From Dyadobacter crusticola DSM 16708 (lineage in GTDB: Bacteria > Bacteroidota > Bacteroidia > Cytophagales > Spirosomataceae), in NCBI RefSeq assembly GCF_000701505.1, contig NZ_JNJB01000007.1, positions 271,302-335,301 of the forward strand: a stretch of 64,000 bases of DNA, read 5' to 3'. Positions 26,862 through 35,284 of this stretch are shown one piece after another; position 1 is the stretch's first letter; the number at the start of each line of letters is the position of its first letter. The position numbers were made by a program, and so were the translations under genes. Under the pieces are notes generated by a model. The model worked only from the letters and a program-made list of their open reading frames with translations. It was not told the DNA's origin and did no database searches.

Positions 26862-27158
26862 ATGGCAAAAGAGAGGAAATTTGATTTTGCGCCACTTCCG
26901 CTGGTAGCTGATGTCCAGGAAGAGCCAAACAAACCCACCGAGGTGATTGAGGGAGCGCCAACCAAAGTAACATTCGATTGTGACTACATTCTAATGGAAA
27001 ACATGAAGGATTATGGATACTGGGAGGGGCTTACACAGAAAGACATCATCCTTGAATCTTTAAAGCTGTATTTTCAGGATAAAGAGATCCGTCCGCGCCC
27101 GGACAAAATCCGAAACCGCACCAAGGTCGGACGAAAGCCTAAATCACTTACAGATTAA
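26862..27158 (+). CDS. small ribbon-helix-helix-like partner of ParA
   Basis: 98 residues. A flexible N-terminus is followed by KVTFDCDYILMENMKDYGYW and GLTQKDIILESLKLYFQDKE, a strand and two helices in the pattern of a ribbon-helix-helix DNA-binding dimer. The C-terminus is basic (RPRPDKIRNRTKVGRKPK), suited to DNA contact. Position 5 bp after parA and before a strong terminator fits the ParG/ParB role of small partition proteins. The fold call is by pattern only. Confidence 0.6.
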   Translation: MAKERKFDFAPLPLVADVQEEPNKPTEVIEGAPTKVTFDCDYILMENMKDYGYWEGLTQKDIILESLKLYFQDKEIRPRPDKIRNRTKVGRKPKSLTD

Positions 27159-27163
27159 CATAC

Positions 27164-27195
27164 ACAAAAAAGTCTCCGTGAGGAGACTTTTTTGT
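27164..27195. terminator. bidirectional intrinsic terminator
   Basis: ACAAAAAAGTCTCC (27164-27177) pairs perfectly with GGAGACTTTTTTGT (27182-27195) around a GTGA tetraloop. A-run and T-run flank it, so it can stop both the parA operon and the convergent peptidase gene. Confidence 0.85.
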
Positions 27196-27197
27196 TT

Positions 27198-28997
27198 TCA
27201 CTGCACGGCAATCTTTCCCGAAAACTCCCGGTCTCCATTCGTGACCTTGTACAGATACAAACCTGCCTGAACCGGCAGCTTCAATTCTGTTTCGCGCGTG
27301 AAACTCTTGCTTCGGATAATCTTTCCCGAAAGATCAAGTAGCGTCAAGGTTGATTTGCCCCCGACATTCGTAGTAACCTTAATGAAGTCACTTGCCGGGT
27401 TCGGTGATATGCGCACCCACTCTTCTGTCACATTACCTGCTGACAACAGCCGCTCTACACTTACTTCCGTTTCTGCTCCGGCTGAGCAACCATACATATC
27501 AGTTCCCTGAACTGTGTACTTTCCTGAATGTTCCTGAATTGCAAATGGAATGGTGATCTCTGCTCCTGTTGCGGTAAAATTACGCGGGCCTTTCCAAACG
27601 TAACTGCTCGCCCCTGTTGCATTGAGGACGATGGTCCCACCTTCCAGATACGGTCCTGTATTTGTAACCTCAATCACTGGAAGTGGCAAAACGGTAATCG
27701 TCGCAGTCGCCTTCTGATCAGTGTCGACGCAGGATGCGGTGTAAGTCGCTGTTTTTTCAGGCTGGATCCGGATCGCATTGCCAGTCTCGTCCGTCGACCA
27801 GCTTACTTCACCCGGGCAGCCGGATGCAGTAAGCGTAACAAACTCTCCCACGCACAGGCTATCGTCACTGGCTTTGATCTTTAATATAGCCGGTGAGTTG
27901 GATTTGATGTTCCATTCAATGGTTCTTACGCGTTGCTGTGCCAGTTCTTCCGACCTGCTCATGTAGGTCGAATCGAAAACGGTGGCAGTCAATTTCCCAA
28001 AAGCCGGCAAATCGGAAGGTGCAAGTGTGATTTCATCTACGCCGCCGGCAACTGTTTCTCCGTCGAGCTTCCATTCAACCTGCAAGGAATTGGGCGCCGG
28101 CTTCAACAACCCCAGCCGGAATTTAGTTGGCGCAGTAACAAGGTACTCCGATGCATTGCTCGGCTCTATCTTTTCAACTGGGTTCACCAGCGACAGGATC
28201 GTTTCGGTTGTAGCCTCGCGGCACACGACACAGAACTGCTGGTTCAGGTATTCCATTAAACAGGTTGCATTCGCAGGCTTGTGCCAGGTTGCAGCGGGGC
28301 CGTCTTCTCCGTGCTTGTAAATGCCGATCCCAGGTATGTCAAGCCATTTCTTCCATTTCACGCGGGAACGATCGGTTACTGCGGTCATATTTGCCGCTTC
28401 TCTTCCGTACTGCGGGCCGGCCCAGTATTCATCGTTTAATGCTGCAAACGTGTGCCCGATCTCGTGCGCGCCGATCGCATTGGCACTCTCATCCAATGTA
28501 TGTACCGCAATGGACCCGCCCGAGCCTCCGTAAAACTCGGTATTTACCAGCATAACAGTCAGGTCGTAAGTAGGAAAATTGGCGGCGAGTATATTAAATA
28601 CGACTCCATAATTGACAGTTACCAGCCTGTGTATGGAAGATCCGAATGTTCCTCCGTAAAAGGTTTTTTTCTGTGTAACCGGCTGATCCGGGTAAGCGTC
28701 GGGCGCGGTCCCCGGGTTGGTCACGCCGCTTTCTTCTGAGGGAGTTGGAATGGAGAAAAAATTGAAATAATTCCTGTACTTACTATAAGGTGCATAATCG
28801 AGAAAGAATTCGGCAAATTTCCGCGCCTCCTCGTTGAACTTTGGAAGTTCCTCTTTCGTAAAGCCGTCCCCAAGAATGACGACGTTGATGCGATTATCAA
28901 CCGGACCGGATTTGTACAGCGTATCTACAGGGAAAGTTTGCCCGAAGACCTGCGATAGCAGCAGGGTATAAAATAGCGTGGTAAAAGTTCTCTTCAT
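27198..28997 (-). CDS. secreted M64-family metallopeptidase with T9SS sorting domain
   Basis: 599 residues. A signal peptide ends near residue 20 (SQVFGQ). The peptidase domain starts NRINVVILGDGFTKEELPKF and holds the zinc site HEIGH (178-182) followed by FAALNDEYW, as in the M64 (IgA peptidase) family. Residues about 270-520 are beta-rich, Ig/PKD-like segments. The last 75 residues (RISPNPASDFIKVTT to FSGKIAVQ) are a type IX secretion sorting domain, so the protein is exported to the surface or medium. It overlaps the upstream lipoprotein gene by 4 bp. Confidence 0.88.
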   Translation of the reverse strand: MKRTFTTLFYTLLLSQVFGQTFPVDTLYKSGPVDNRINVVILGDGFTKEELPKFNEEARKFAEFFLDYAPYSKYRNYFNFFSIPTPSEESGVTNPGTAPDAYPDQPVTQKKTFYGGTFGSSIHRLVTVNYGVVFNILAANFPTYDLTVMLVNTEFYGGSGGSIAVHTLDESANAIGAHEIGHTFAALNDEYWAGPQYGREAANMTAVTDRSRVKWKKWLDIPGIGIYKHGEDGPAATWHKPANATCLMEYLNQQFCVVCREATTETILSLVNPVEKIEPSNASEYLVTAPTKFRLGLLKPAPNSLQVEWKLDGETVAGGVDEITLAPSDLPAFGKLTATVFDSTYMSRSEELAQQRVRTIEWNIKSNSPAILKIKASDDSLCVGEFVTLTASGCPGEVSWSTDETGNAIRIQPEKTATYTASCVDTDQKATATITVLPLPVIEVTNTGPYLEGGTIVLNATGASSYVWKGPRNFTATGAEITIPFAIQEHSGKYTVQGTDMYGCSAGAETEVSVERLLSAGNVTEEWVRISPNPASDFIKVTTNVGGKSTLTLLDLSGKIIRSKSFTRETELKLPVQAGLYLYKVTNGDREFSGKIAVQ

Positions 28998-29494
28998 CGT
29001 TTCAGATTAAGGGTATAAATCTTAGTGGGTTCCTGGCCTGGTTTCAGGCTATAAAAATCAAGTTTCTCAATGTTAGGATCGGCCTGCATACGCATGGTGA
29101 AGGTACCTTCGGTGGCAAACTGCTCTTTTCGGGTGATCGTTCCGGAAGGATCAGGTACCTCAACTTCCCGGAACAGCGGATGCTCAAAAACCATCGGCAC
29201 TTCCAATGCGCTTGTCCTGTACCTGGGAACAACCTGTATCTGATAAGGATATTCCACCGACCGACGCAGGTTCTTCAATTTCCCCGTTCCTGAAACCGAG
29301 CTCACCAGACTGATCTGTTCCGGGCTCCCCTGTTCCGGTTGACTTACACGGAATTCCAGAAAAAGGATCTGATCTCCCGCCGCGGGATTGAACATTCTGA
29401 CATCATTTAGATCCAAAACTCCCATTTGTTTGCTGCACCCGGAAAAAAGCTGCCCTATTATTAATATGTATATAAAAATGAATCGATTATGCAT
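28994..29494 (-). CDS. putative lipoprotein coupled to the M64 peptidase gene
   Basis: 166 residues from the ATG at 29494, which begins a lipoprotein signal (IFIYILIIGQLFSGCSKQ, with the lipobox Cys). The longer frame from 29575 adds 27 residues with no signal. The mature part is beta-rich with no recognised motif. Its stop overlaps the peptidase start by 4 bp, so the two are translated together. It may be a surface partner or inhibitor of the peptidase, which is inference. Confidence 0.7.
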   Translation of the reverse strand: MHNRFIFIYILIIGQLFSGCSKQMGVLDLNDVRMFNPAAGDQILFLEFRVSQPEQGSPEQISLVSSVSGTGKLKNLRRSVEYPYQIQVVPRYRTSALEVPMVFEHPLFREVEVPDPSGTITRKEQFATEGTFTMRMQADPNIEKLDFYSLKPGQEPTKIYTLNLKR

Positions 29495-29659
29495 GCACAC
29501 CGGTTTTGGGTCTGGCCTTGGTAAATTTACATCTTTCCCCAGCAAATTCACAGGAGAACAAATGGCGTTTATCAAACGTAAGACTCCGCTGTTGATCTAA
29601 CGGTTGTATAGGCCTGCAACATCATTGCAATGACCTGATTTTCAGCACCTGAAACCCTG

Positions 29660-29685
29660 TTGCACGCCTTTGAAACGTATCTTTG
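29660..29685 (+). promoter_or_regulatory. candidate promoter of the metal P-type ATPase gene
   Basis: TATCTTTG (29678-29685) matches the -7 consensus exactly. A TTG at 29660-29662 lies upstream at a slightly short spacing of 15 bp. The ATPase ATG follows 22 bp after the -7 element. Confidence 0.4.
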
Positions 29686-29707
29686 AAAATCATAAATCGA
29701 GTGACCA

Positions 29708-31693
29708 ATGGAATTGCAGAATAAAAATAAAGTACAAGCTCACGCAGAAGATTGCTGCTCAGGCACTAACGTACATCAACACAAAAAAGCCCACGAACAC
29801 AACCACGATCACGACGGACACGATCACGGACATAGCGGCAATGCCGGATCGCTGCAAAGTCGCTGGATGCTATGGCTCAGTCTGGCGATACTGCTCGGGA
29901 CGCTGACTGCCACATTCATTTTCAAGCTTGAAGTTAGTCGGCCCGTTGAAATCGCATTGATGCTTACTGCCTATCTGCTGGCGGGTAACAAAACCATACT
30001 TACAGCCGGCAGAAGAATCACGCGAGGTGATTTTTTCAATGAATTTACATTGATGACCATCGCTACGCTCGGCGCTTTTTACATTGGCGAGTTCAGCGAG
30101 GGTGTGGCGGTAATGATCTTTTACGAGATTGGAGAGCTCTTTCAGGATATCGCTGTAAGCAGGTCCAAAAATTCGATCAAAGCGCTGCTCGACATCAGGC
30201 CGGACTCAGTTACGGTCATCAGAAATCTGGAAAATATCAGGATTGCCCCAGGCCAGGTGCGCGTTGGCGAGTCGATACTGGTGAAGCCAGGAGAAAAAAT
30301 CGCATTGGATGGCCGGCTTATCACCAAGTCTGGAATCTTTAACACGGCAGCATTGACCGGAGAACCGAGACCGGATGTAATCGCAGCAGGAAAGCCGGTG
30401 CTTGCCGGGATGATCAATACCGAAAAGGCTGTTGAAATAGAAGTTACTGCGCTTTTCAAGGATTCAAAACTCTCTCGGATACTGGAAATGGTGCAGGATG
30501 CGACGGCCAGAAAAGCACCAACCCAGTTGTTGATCAGCAAATTAGCCAGGATTTATACGCCGATCGTTTTTCTGCTCGCAGTACTGATCATCTTTCTGCC
30601 TTATCTTTTTACCCCTGATTATAACTTCGATCAATGGCTGTACCGGGGAATGGTGTTTCTCGTAATCGCCTGTCCTTGTGCATTGACGGTCTCCATTCCG
30701 CTGGGTTACTTTGGCGGAATTGGTCTTGCCTCACGAAATGGGATTCTGGTGAAAGGAGCCAATTTTCTGGACGTTATGACCAGGATCGACACGGTGGTTT
30801 CGGACAAAACGGGTACCCTCACGAAAGGCGTATTTGAAGTCCAGCAGGTGCAAACAACAATGGACAAGGCCGAATTTGTTCGACTCGCCGCCTCGCTCGA
30901 AAGTTACTCCACGCACCCGGTCGCGAAAGCAGTAGTTGCATTTGCAGCCGAACAGCGGCTGGACAAACCGGAACAAGTAGAAGAACTTTCGGGACTTGGA
31001 TTAAAGGGCATTATTAATCAAAAGCAGCTTCTGGCCGGCAATCTGAAATTGCTAGAAAAGTTCTCAGTAGACTATCCTTCGTCTCTTACGGATATCCCAG
31101 AGACCATCGTGGCTGTCGCAATCAATGGTACCTACGCCGGACATTTCATAATTGCTGACGAGATTAAAGAAGATGCCGCCACGACAGTGAGCGAGCTTGC
31201 TAAAATGGGCATTGAAACCATTATGCTGTCGGGTGACAAACAGGCGGTGGTTACCAGCACAGCCAGCCGGTTGAACATCCGCACGAGCTACGGCGGACTA
31301 CTTCCCGAGGATAAAGTGCGGGTAGTTGAACAGCTGAAAGCAGAGGGCCGGCGCATCGGATTTGTCGGCGACGGTGTTAATGATGCTCCCGTGATTGCAT
31401 TGGCGGATGCGGGTATCGCAATGGGCGCGCTGGGTTCTGATGCTGCGATCGAAACCGCAGACATTGTGATCCAAAATGATCAGCCTTCCCGGATCGTATC
31501 CGCGATCAGAGCTGGGAAAGTGACGCGCAACATTGTGTACCAGAATATTTCACTGGCAATGGGCGTCAAGCTCGCCGTGATGATCATGGGCGCAGGCGGG
31601 ATCGCCACGCTTTGGGAAGCTGTGTTCGCCGACGTGGGCGTGGCACTGCTCGCAATCCTCAATGCATTCCGGATCCAGGGCAAGAAAATTTAA
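29708..31693 (+). CDS. heavy-metal P-type ATPase (Zn/Cd/Pb exporter type)
   Basis: 661 residues. The N-terminus has a CC pair and a His/Asp-rich metal-binding stretch (HEHNHDHDGHDHGH) in place of a full HMA domain. The core is a P1B ATPase with CPC at 322-324 in IACPCALTVSIPLG, the phosphorylation site DKTGTLTKG at Asp366, the hinge GDGVNDAPVIALADAGIAMG, and an HP-type motif in SYSTHPVAKAV. CPC plus the His-rich tail favours the ZntA/CadA group exporting Zn, Cd or Pb. No ArsR/MerR regulator is adjacent, so control is from elsewhere. Confidence 0.9.
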   Translation: MELQNKNKVQAHAEDCCSGTNVHQHKKAHEHNHDHDGHDHGHSGNAGSLQSRWMLWLSLAILLGTLTATFIFKLEVSRPVEIALMLTAYLLAGNKTILTAGRRITRGDFFNEFTLMTIATLGAFYIGEFSEGVAVMIFYEIGELFQDIAVSRSKNSIKALLDIRPDSVTVIRNLENIRIAPGQVRVGESILVKPGEKIALDGRLITKSGIFNTAALTGEPRPDVIAAGKPVLAGMINTEKAVEIEVTALFKDSKLSRILEMVQDATARKAPTQLLISKLARIYTPIVFLLAVLIIFLPYLFTPDYNFDQWLYRGMVFLVIACPCALTVSIPLGYFGGIGLASRNGILVKGANFLDVMTRIDTVVSDKTGTLTKGVFEVQQVQTTMDKAEFVRLAASLESYSTHPVAKAVVAFAAEQRLDKPEQVEELSGLGLKGIINQKQLLAGNLKLLEKFSVDYPSSLTDIPETIVAVAINGTYAGHFIIADEIKEDAATTVSELAKMGIETIMLSGDKQAVVTSTASRLNIRTSYGGLLPEDKVRVVEQLKAEGRRIGFVGDGVNDAPVIALADAGIAMGALGSDAAIETADIVIQNDQPSRIVSAIRAGKVTRNIVYQNISLAMGVKLAVMIMGAGGIATLWEAVFADVGVALLAILNAFRIQGKKI

Positions 31694-31695
31694 TT

Positions 31696-31728
31696 CAGCT
31701 GCCGGAGCACTGATCGCTCCGGCAGCTG
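31696..31728. terminator. hairpin between convergent genes
   Basis: CAGCTGCCGGAGC (31696-31708) pairs perfectly with GCTCCGGCAGCTG (31716-31728), loop of 7. There is no T-run, so it may act mainly as a barrier or 3' end stabiliser for the ATPase transcript. Confidence 0.5.
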
Positions 31729-31749
31729 CAAAACGCCTGTAAAGCAGAA

Positions 31750-32028
31750 TCAGACGATCGGAACAGGCCGGATACCAGCAGCTTTTTCAAGCGCTATTGT
31801 AACACGCTCAATGCGGTCCACATTGCCCCGACTGCTGTCGGATACCGCCTGTGCGACAGACGTCAGATAGTCGCCGCCCAGCTTCGTGTTGAAGAACGGA
31901 TCACGCGCCGCCAGCACGCCACGCCAGTTCTTTCCTACAATGTTCCTGGATCTTACAAACCTAATCAGAAGACGTTCTTTGATGGACAATCCACCATACT
32001 CGGAAACTCGTGTTTGCAGTTCGCTCAT
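31750..32028 (-). CDS. small protein of unknown function, divergent from an XRE regulator
   Basis: 92 residues, no signal or membrane segment, basic and helical: LSIKERLLIRFVRSRNIVGK, then a Gly/Asp region (LAARDPFFNTKLGGDYLTS) and two helices. I do not recognise the family. It has a plausible promoter (TTG at 32118-32116, 20 bp, TACATTTG at 32095-32088 on the minus strand) whose -7 element lies inside a palindrome shared with the divergent XRE gene. Confidence 0.65.
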   Translation of the reverse strand: MSELQTRVSEYGGLSIKERLLIRFVRSRNIVGKNWRGVLAARDPFFNTKLGGDYLTSVAQAVSDSSRGNVDRIERVTIALEKAAGIRPVPIV

Positions 32029-32082
32029 TTGATGTGAAGTTGTGTGTGTTAATTTTGTAATTTTCGCATTACGGAAAACGGA

Positions 32083-32118
32083 ATATACAAATGTATATAT
32101 TTCTTATTACAAAGTCAA
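32083..32118 (-). promoter_or_regulatory. promoter of the small gene overlapped by an operator-like palindrome
   Basis: On the minus strand TTG (32118-32116), a 20-bp spacer and TACATTTG (32095-32088) form a good -33/-7 promoter. The palindrome ATATACA-AA-TGTATAT (32083-32098) covers the -7 element, so a dimeric regulator bound there would block the promoter. The divergent XRE gene starts 46 bp away. Confidence 0.5.
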
Positions 32119-32144
32119 GCATTCATATACTTTAAGTTGAAAAA

Positions 32145-32531
32145 ATGTCAATAATTGGGCAAAGAATTAAAAAATACCGGAAATTGATGGGATGGAGCCA
32201 GGATGAGCTGGCAGAGAAAATCGACAGGCGCGATAAGCAAACTATCTCACACTGGGAAACCGGCAAGAGCGACCCTTCTCTGAAAGAGGTGATCAAACTG
32301 GCAGAAGTCCTGAAAGCCACAGTAGCCCAGCTTGTCGGCGAAGCGCCTATGTTTGAAGAGCCGAGGGAAAATTATGTGATGCTCAAAAAAGACGATCTGA
32401 TCGAGTTGCAGCGGAAAGCGCTTGAACTGGAAGACGAGCGGATCAAACAACTTAAAGATCAGATTAAAGCATTGAAACCCTCGGACGCGGAAGACTCCAC
32501 GTCAGCTGAACCTGACAGCTCTTTGGAATAA
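32145..32531 (+). CDS. XRE-family transcriptional regulator with C-terminal coiled coil
   Basis: 128 residues. Residues 4-62 are a helix-turn-helix of the XRE/lambda-repressor type (IGQRIKKYRKLMGWSQDELA, QTISHWETGKSDPSLKEVI). After that LIELQRKALELEDERIKQLK is a coiled coil likely used for dimerisation, followed by an acidic Ser-rich tail. It is divergent from a 92-residue gene of unknown function with an operator-like palindrome between them. Its last 30 bp overlap the convergent MFS gene. Confidence 0.85.
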   Translation: MSIIGQRIKKYRKLMGWSQDELAEKIDRRDKQTISHWETGKSDPSLKEVIKLAEVLKATVAQLVGEAPMFEEPRENYVMLKKDDLIELQRKALELEDERIKQLKDQIKALKPSDAEDSTSAEPDSSLE

Positions 32532-33716
32532 TGCCTTGAAACCCAGCGCGCAGGTAGCACTTACCAATATAAGCGCGAGCCAAAGAACCTGGTAGCCCCA
32601 TTTTGCAGCGACAAGGCCGCCGAGCGCGGGACCTATAATTTGCGCAACGGCCTGTGCAACAGAGTAAGCGGCGGAATATTTTCCCCTGCTCATTTCGCTT
32701 GCGCGGTTCATTACAAAAGTGCTGATATAAGGAATAGCAAGCATTTCCCCGATTGTAAAAAGAAGCACCGCTGTTCCTGCTAAGATCACCGGCAGCACAA
32801 AAGGCACAACCAGCGCAAGGAAAGACAATGCGCTGAAAACCACGCCGGCTACGATATAAGCAGAGTCGGACCAACGGTCTCTCAGCTTTTGAATCAGGAT
32901 CATTTCGAACAATGCGATAATTAAACCATTCATTCCCAGCAACATTCCGATCGTAGACTCTCCGATATGCATTTGCTCCTTCCAATAAACCGGCACAAGT
33001 CTGAACAAGAGGGAGAAACAAACCATATATAGGGTGACCATGATCAGAAAACGCAGGAAAAAACCGTCGGTCCAGGGAGATTTCCCGAATACTGCACCAG
33101 CATCATTTGTCACCAACTCCCGGTTGATCTTTGCTTTTGGCAGTAATATAATAATCAACACACCGGCAAGCATATATACGATACCGTCAACCCAGAACAA
33201 AAGATGGTAGTTGATGGCAGCTAGAATGCCGCCCATTGAAGTCCCGAAACCAAAGCCAATGTTGGTTGCCAGGCGGTTCAATGCATACGACCGGGTGAGA
33301 TTGGCTGTGGTCGAGTAAGCTGCAATCGCCGTGCTATTAGCTGGTTTGAAGGCTTCTACAAAAAAAGCAAGCACTATCACCAGGACACAAATCCAGAAAA
33401 AACTTGTGACCAGACTGAATACCACGAAGAAAATTCCGCTGAAGATAAGACTGAAAATCTGTACCGGTCGGAAACCCCATTTATCTGTGAGATAGCCACC
33501 AGCCATCGCGCCCAAGACCGAACCCACTCCGAATAGCGTGATGACGAGCCCGGCTTCTGCGATGCTCCGGTGCAGGCTCTGCGTGATGTACATGCTCATA
33601 AACGGAACAGCCATATAGCCGCAGCGATTGACGAGTATGACGATACTTAGCAGCCAGGTTTCCCGGCTGAGCCCGCTGAATGCGGTTCGGTAACTTGCGG
33701 TAATTTGACGGTACAT
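32502..33716 (-). CDS. MFS transporter, MdtH-like
   Basis: 404 residues from the ATG at 33716 (MYRQITASYRTAFSGLSRET); an ATG at 33740 would add eight residues. About 12 membrane segments, with the loop after segment 2 as GGYLTDKWGFRPVQIFSL and the opening LSRETWLLSIVILVNRCGYM typical of the MdtH/YfcJ-like multidrug branch. It ends inside the convergent XRE gene (30-bp overlap) and is 27 bp after the MocR-type regulator gene on the same strand, so both may be co-transcribed. Substrate unknown. Confidence 0.85.
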   Translation of the reverse strand: MYRQITASYRTAFSGLSRETWLLSIVILVNRCGYMAVPFMSMYITQSLHRSIAEAGLVITLFGVGSVLGAMAGGYLTDKWGFRPVQIFSLIFSGIFFVVFSLVTSFFWICVLVIVLAFFVEAFKPANSTAIAAYSTTANLTRSYALNRLATNIGFGFGTSMGGILAAINYHLLFWVDGIVYMLAGVLIIILLPKAKINRELVTNDAGAVFGKSPWTDGFFLRFLIMVTLYMVCFSLLFRLVPVYWKEQMHIGESTIGMLLGMNGLIIALFEMILIQKLRDRWSDSAYIVAGVVFSALSFLALVVPFVLPVILAGTAVLLFTIGEMLAIPYISTFVMNRASEMSRGKYSAAYSVAQAVAQIIGPALGGLVAAKWGYQVLWLALILVSATCALGFKALFQRAVRFS

Positions 33717-33743
33717 AAACTCACAGCATTGATCCTGCAAATC

Positions 33744-35204
33744 TCACAACAAATCCCTGATAATTGCGACACTTTCTTCTAATTCGTTCAAGTCCGACGA
33801 AGCGAAACCCAGCCTGACCATATTTGCAAGTTCTTTTGACTGACCAAAACCCGATGAGAAGTACAAGTCCTTCTGCAATGCTTTTGACGCAAGAGCGGGT
33901 AAGTCGATGTCGGAATTGAATTTTGTCCAAACCGCCATACCGCCATCAGGACCCTCAAATTGAAGATAATTGCCCAGCTCGGATTTCAATAACTCGCAGA
34001 AATGGTCGCGGCGCTGCCGATATAACCTCACAGACTTTCGCAAGTGCCTTTGTATAACACCCGTTTGCATCAGCTCCGCGATCGCATTTTCCAGCATCTG
34101 GTCGCCCTGCCGGTCTACAATGCGCCTCAGCAATGCCAGCTCCGAGATAATATCTTCCGATCCCACCAGAAAACCTACCCTGAATGCAGGCGAGATCGTT
34201 TTGGTGAAAGAACCGCAATAGAGTACCATCCCCTGCTGATCCGCCCCTGCAAGCGGCAGCAAAGGTTTACTCAGGTAATGAAAATCGTAATCATAATCAT
34301 CTTCGAAAATAGCAAATCCATACTTCGCTGAGAGCTGCAACAATGCGATCCGGCGGTCGGCGCGCAGTGCGACGGTGGTGGGATAATGGTGGTGAGAAGT
34401 CACATATACCATTCGGACCGGCTTTTGCGAACAAAGTTTTTCAAGCGCCTTCACGTCCAAACCATGCTTATCGACCAGAATTTGCACAACTGTCGCGCCC
34501 GCCTGAACAAAATTCATGTTAGCCCCAAACCAACCCGGGGCATCAACCGCCACGCAATCCCCCGGCTGCAGCAACGCGGTACTCACCAGGTGAATGCCCA
34601 TGATCACACCGCGGGTAATAAGAATATTATCGGCGCTCGTGTTCAGCCCGCGCGTTTCGTTGAGGTGCGCTGAAAGTTCCTGTCTTAACCAGGCTGAGCC
34701 TTTTGTGTCACCATAGCCAAGTCTCACATAAGGATTGCCGCGAAGCAACTGGCTCCGGTACGCCCGTGAAAGATCTTCTACAGGAGCCAGCCTCGCGTCA
34801 GGAAAACCATCGTCCAGATGCAGCCGGCTACCGGATTTCAGCACGCCGCGGTTCAGGTGCGTAAGCTTGCGGAATGTAAAACCTGCATTTCTGGAGGGAT
34901 TTGTTTTTTTGGGAACAAGTCCTGAAACAGGCTCAGGGGCGGCTTCCGGTAAGCTGCTGGCGACGAATGTTCCATTTCCCGTTTGGCTTTCAAGCCAACC
35001 TTGTGCCAGCAGTTCATCATAAGCTTGCACGATCGTTCTGCGATGCACATTCAAAAGCAAGGCCAACTTCCTGGAACTTAACAATCTATGCCCCGGCTGT
35101 AAAGTCCCGCTTCGGATTAATGCAGTGAGCTGACTGGCAATCTGCAGATATAGCGGGCTTTTACCCGTTCTATCGAGAATGATGAGTGAAGATAGAGCTT
35201 GCAT
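33744..35204 (-). CDS. MocR/PdxR-type regulator (GntR HTH fused to aminotransferase domain)
   Basis: 486 residues. The N-terminal winged helix is of GntR type (SPLYLQIASQLTALIRSGTL, LALLLNVHRRTIVQAYDELL). From about residue 115 the protein is a fold-type I aminotransferase domain, with the PLP lysine near 335 in CGSFTKTISPAFRVGFL and the Asp in FAIFEDDYDYDFHY. MocR proteins sense PLP or amino compounds rather than catalyse. It is divergent from a flavin split-barrel gene, its probable target, with ATTGGAC repeats between them. Confidence 0.92.
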   Translation of the reverse strand: MQALSSLIILDRTGKSPLYLQIASQLTALIRSGTLQPGHRLLSSRKLALLLNVHRRTIVQAYDELLAQGWLESQTGNGTFVASSLPEAAPEPVSGLVPKKTNPSRNAGFTFRKLTHLNRGVLKSGSRLHLDDGFPDARLAPVEDLSRAYRSQLLRGNPYVRLGYGDTKGSAWLRQELSAHLNETRGLNTSADNILITRGVIMGIHLVSTALLQPGDCVAVDAPGWFGANMNFVQAGATVVQILVDKHGLDVKALEKLCSQKPVRMVYVTSHHHYPTTVALRADRRIALLQLSAKYGFAIFEDDYDYDFHYLSKPLLPLAGADQQGMVLYCGSFTKTISPAFRVGFLVGSEDIISELALLRRIVDRQGDQMLENAIAELMQTGVIQRHLRKSVRLYRQRRDHFCELLKSELGNYLQFEGPDGGMAVWTKFNSDIDLPALASKALQKDLYFSSGFGQSKELANMVRLGFASSDLNELEESVAIIRDLL

Positions 35205-35207
35205 GAA

Positions 35208-35254
35208 ATTGGACTACTTAGATTCTATGTATTGGATCTTTCCCGACGTCCAAT
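35208..35254. promoter_or_regulatory. repeated ATTGGAC sites between mocR-type and flavoprotein genes
   Basis: ATTGGAC at 35208-35214, ATTGGATC at 35231-35238 (a direct near copy 23 bp on, about two helical turns), and the inverse GTCCAAT at 35248-35254. MocR regulators usually bind paired direct repeats in such divergent regions, so these are the likely operator. Confidence 0.55.
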
Positions 35255-35284
35255 TAAAGTGGAATTTTGAACAAAAACAAAAGC

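Noticed and set aside
29670..29906. Plus-strand frame overlapping the start of the P-type ATPase
   Set aside because: Out-of-frame reading of the His-rich ATPase N-terminus; the frame at 29708 runs through all P-type ATPase motifs.
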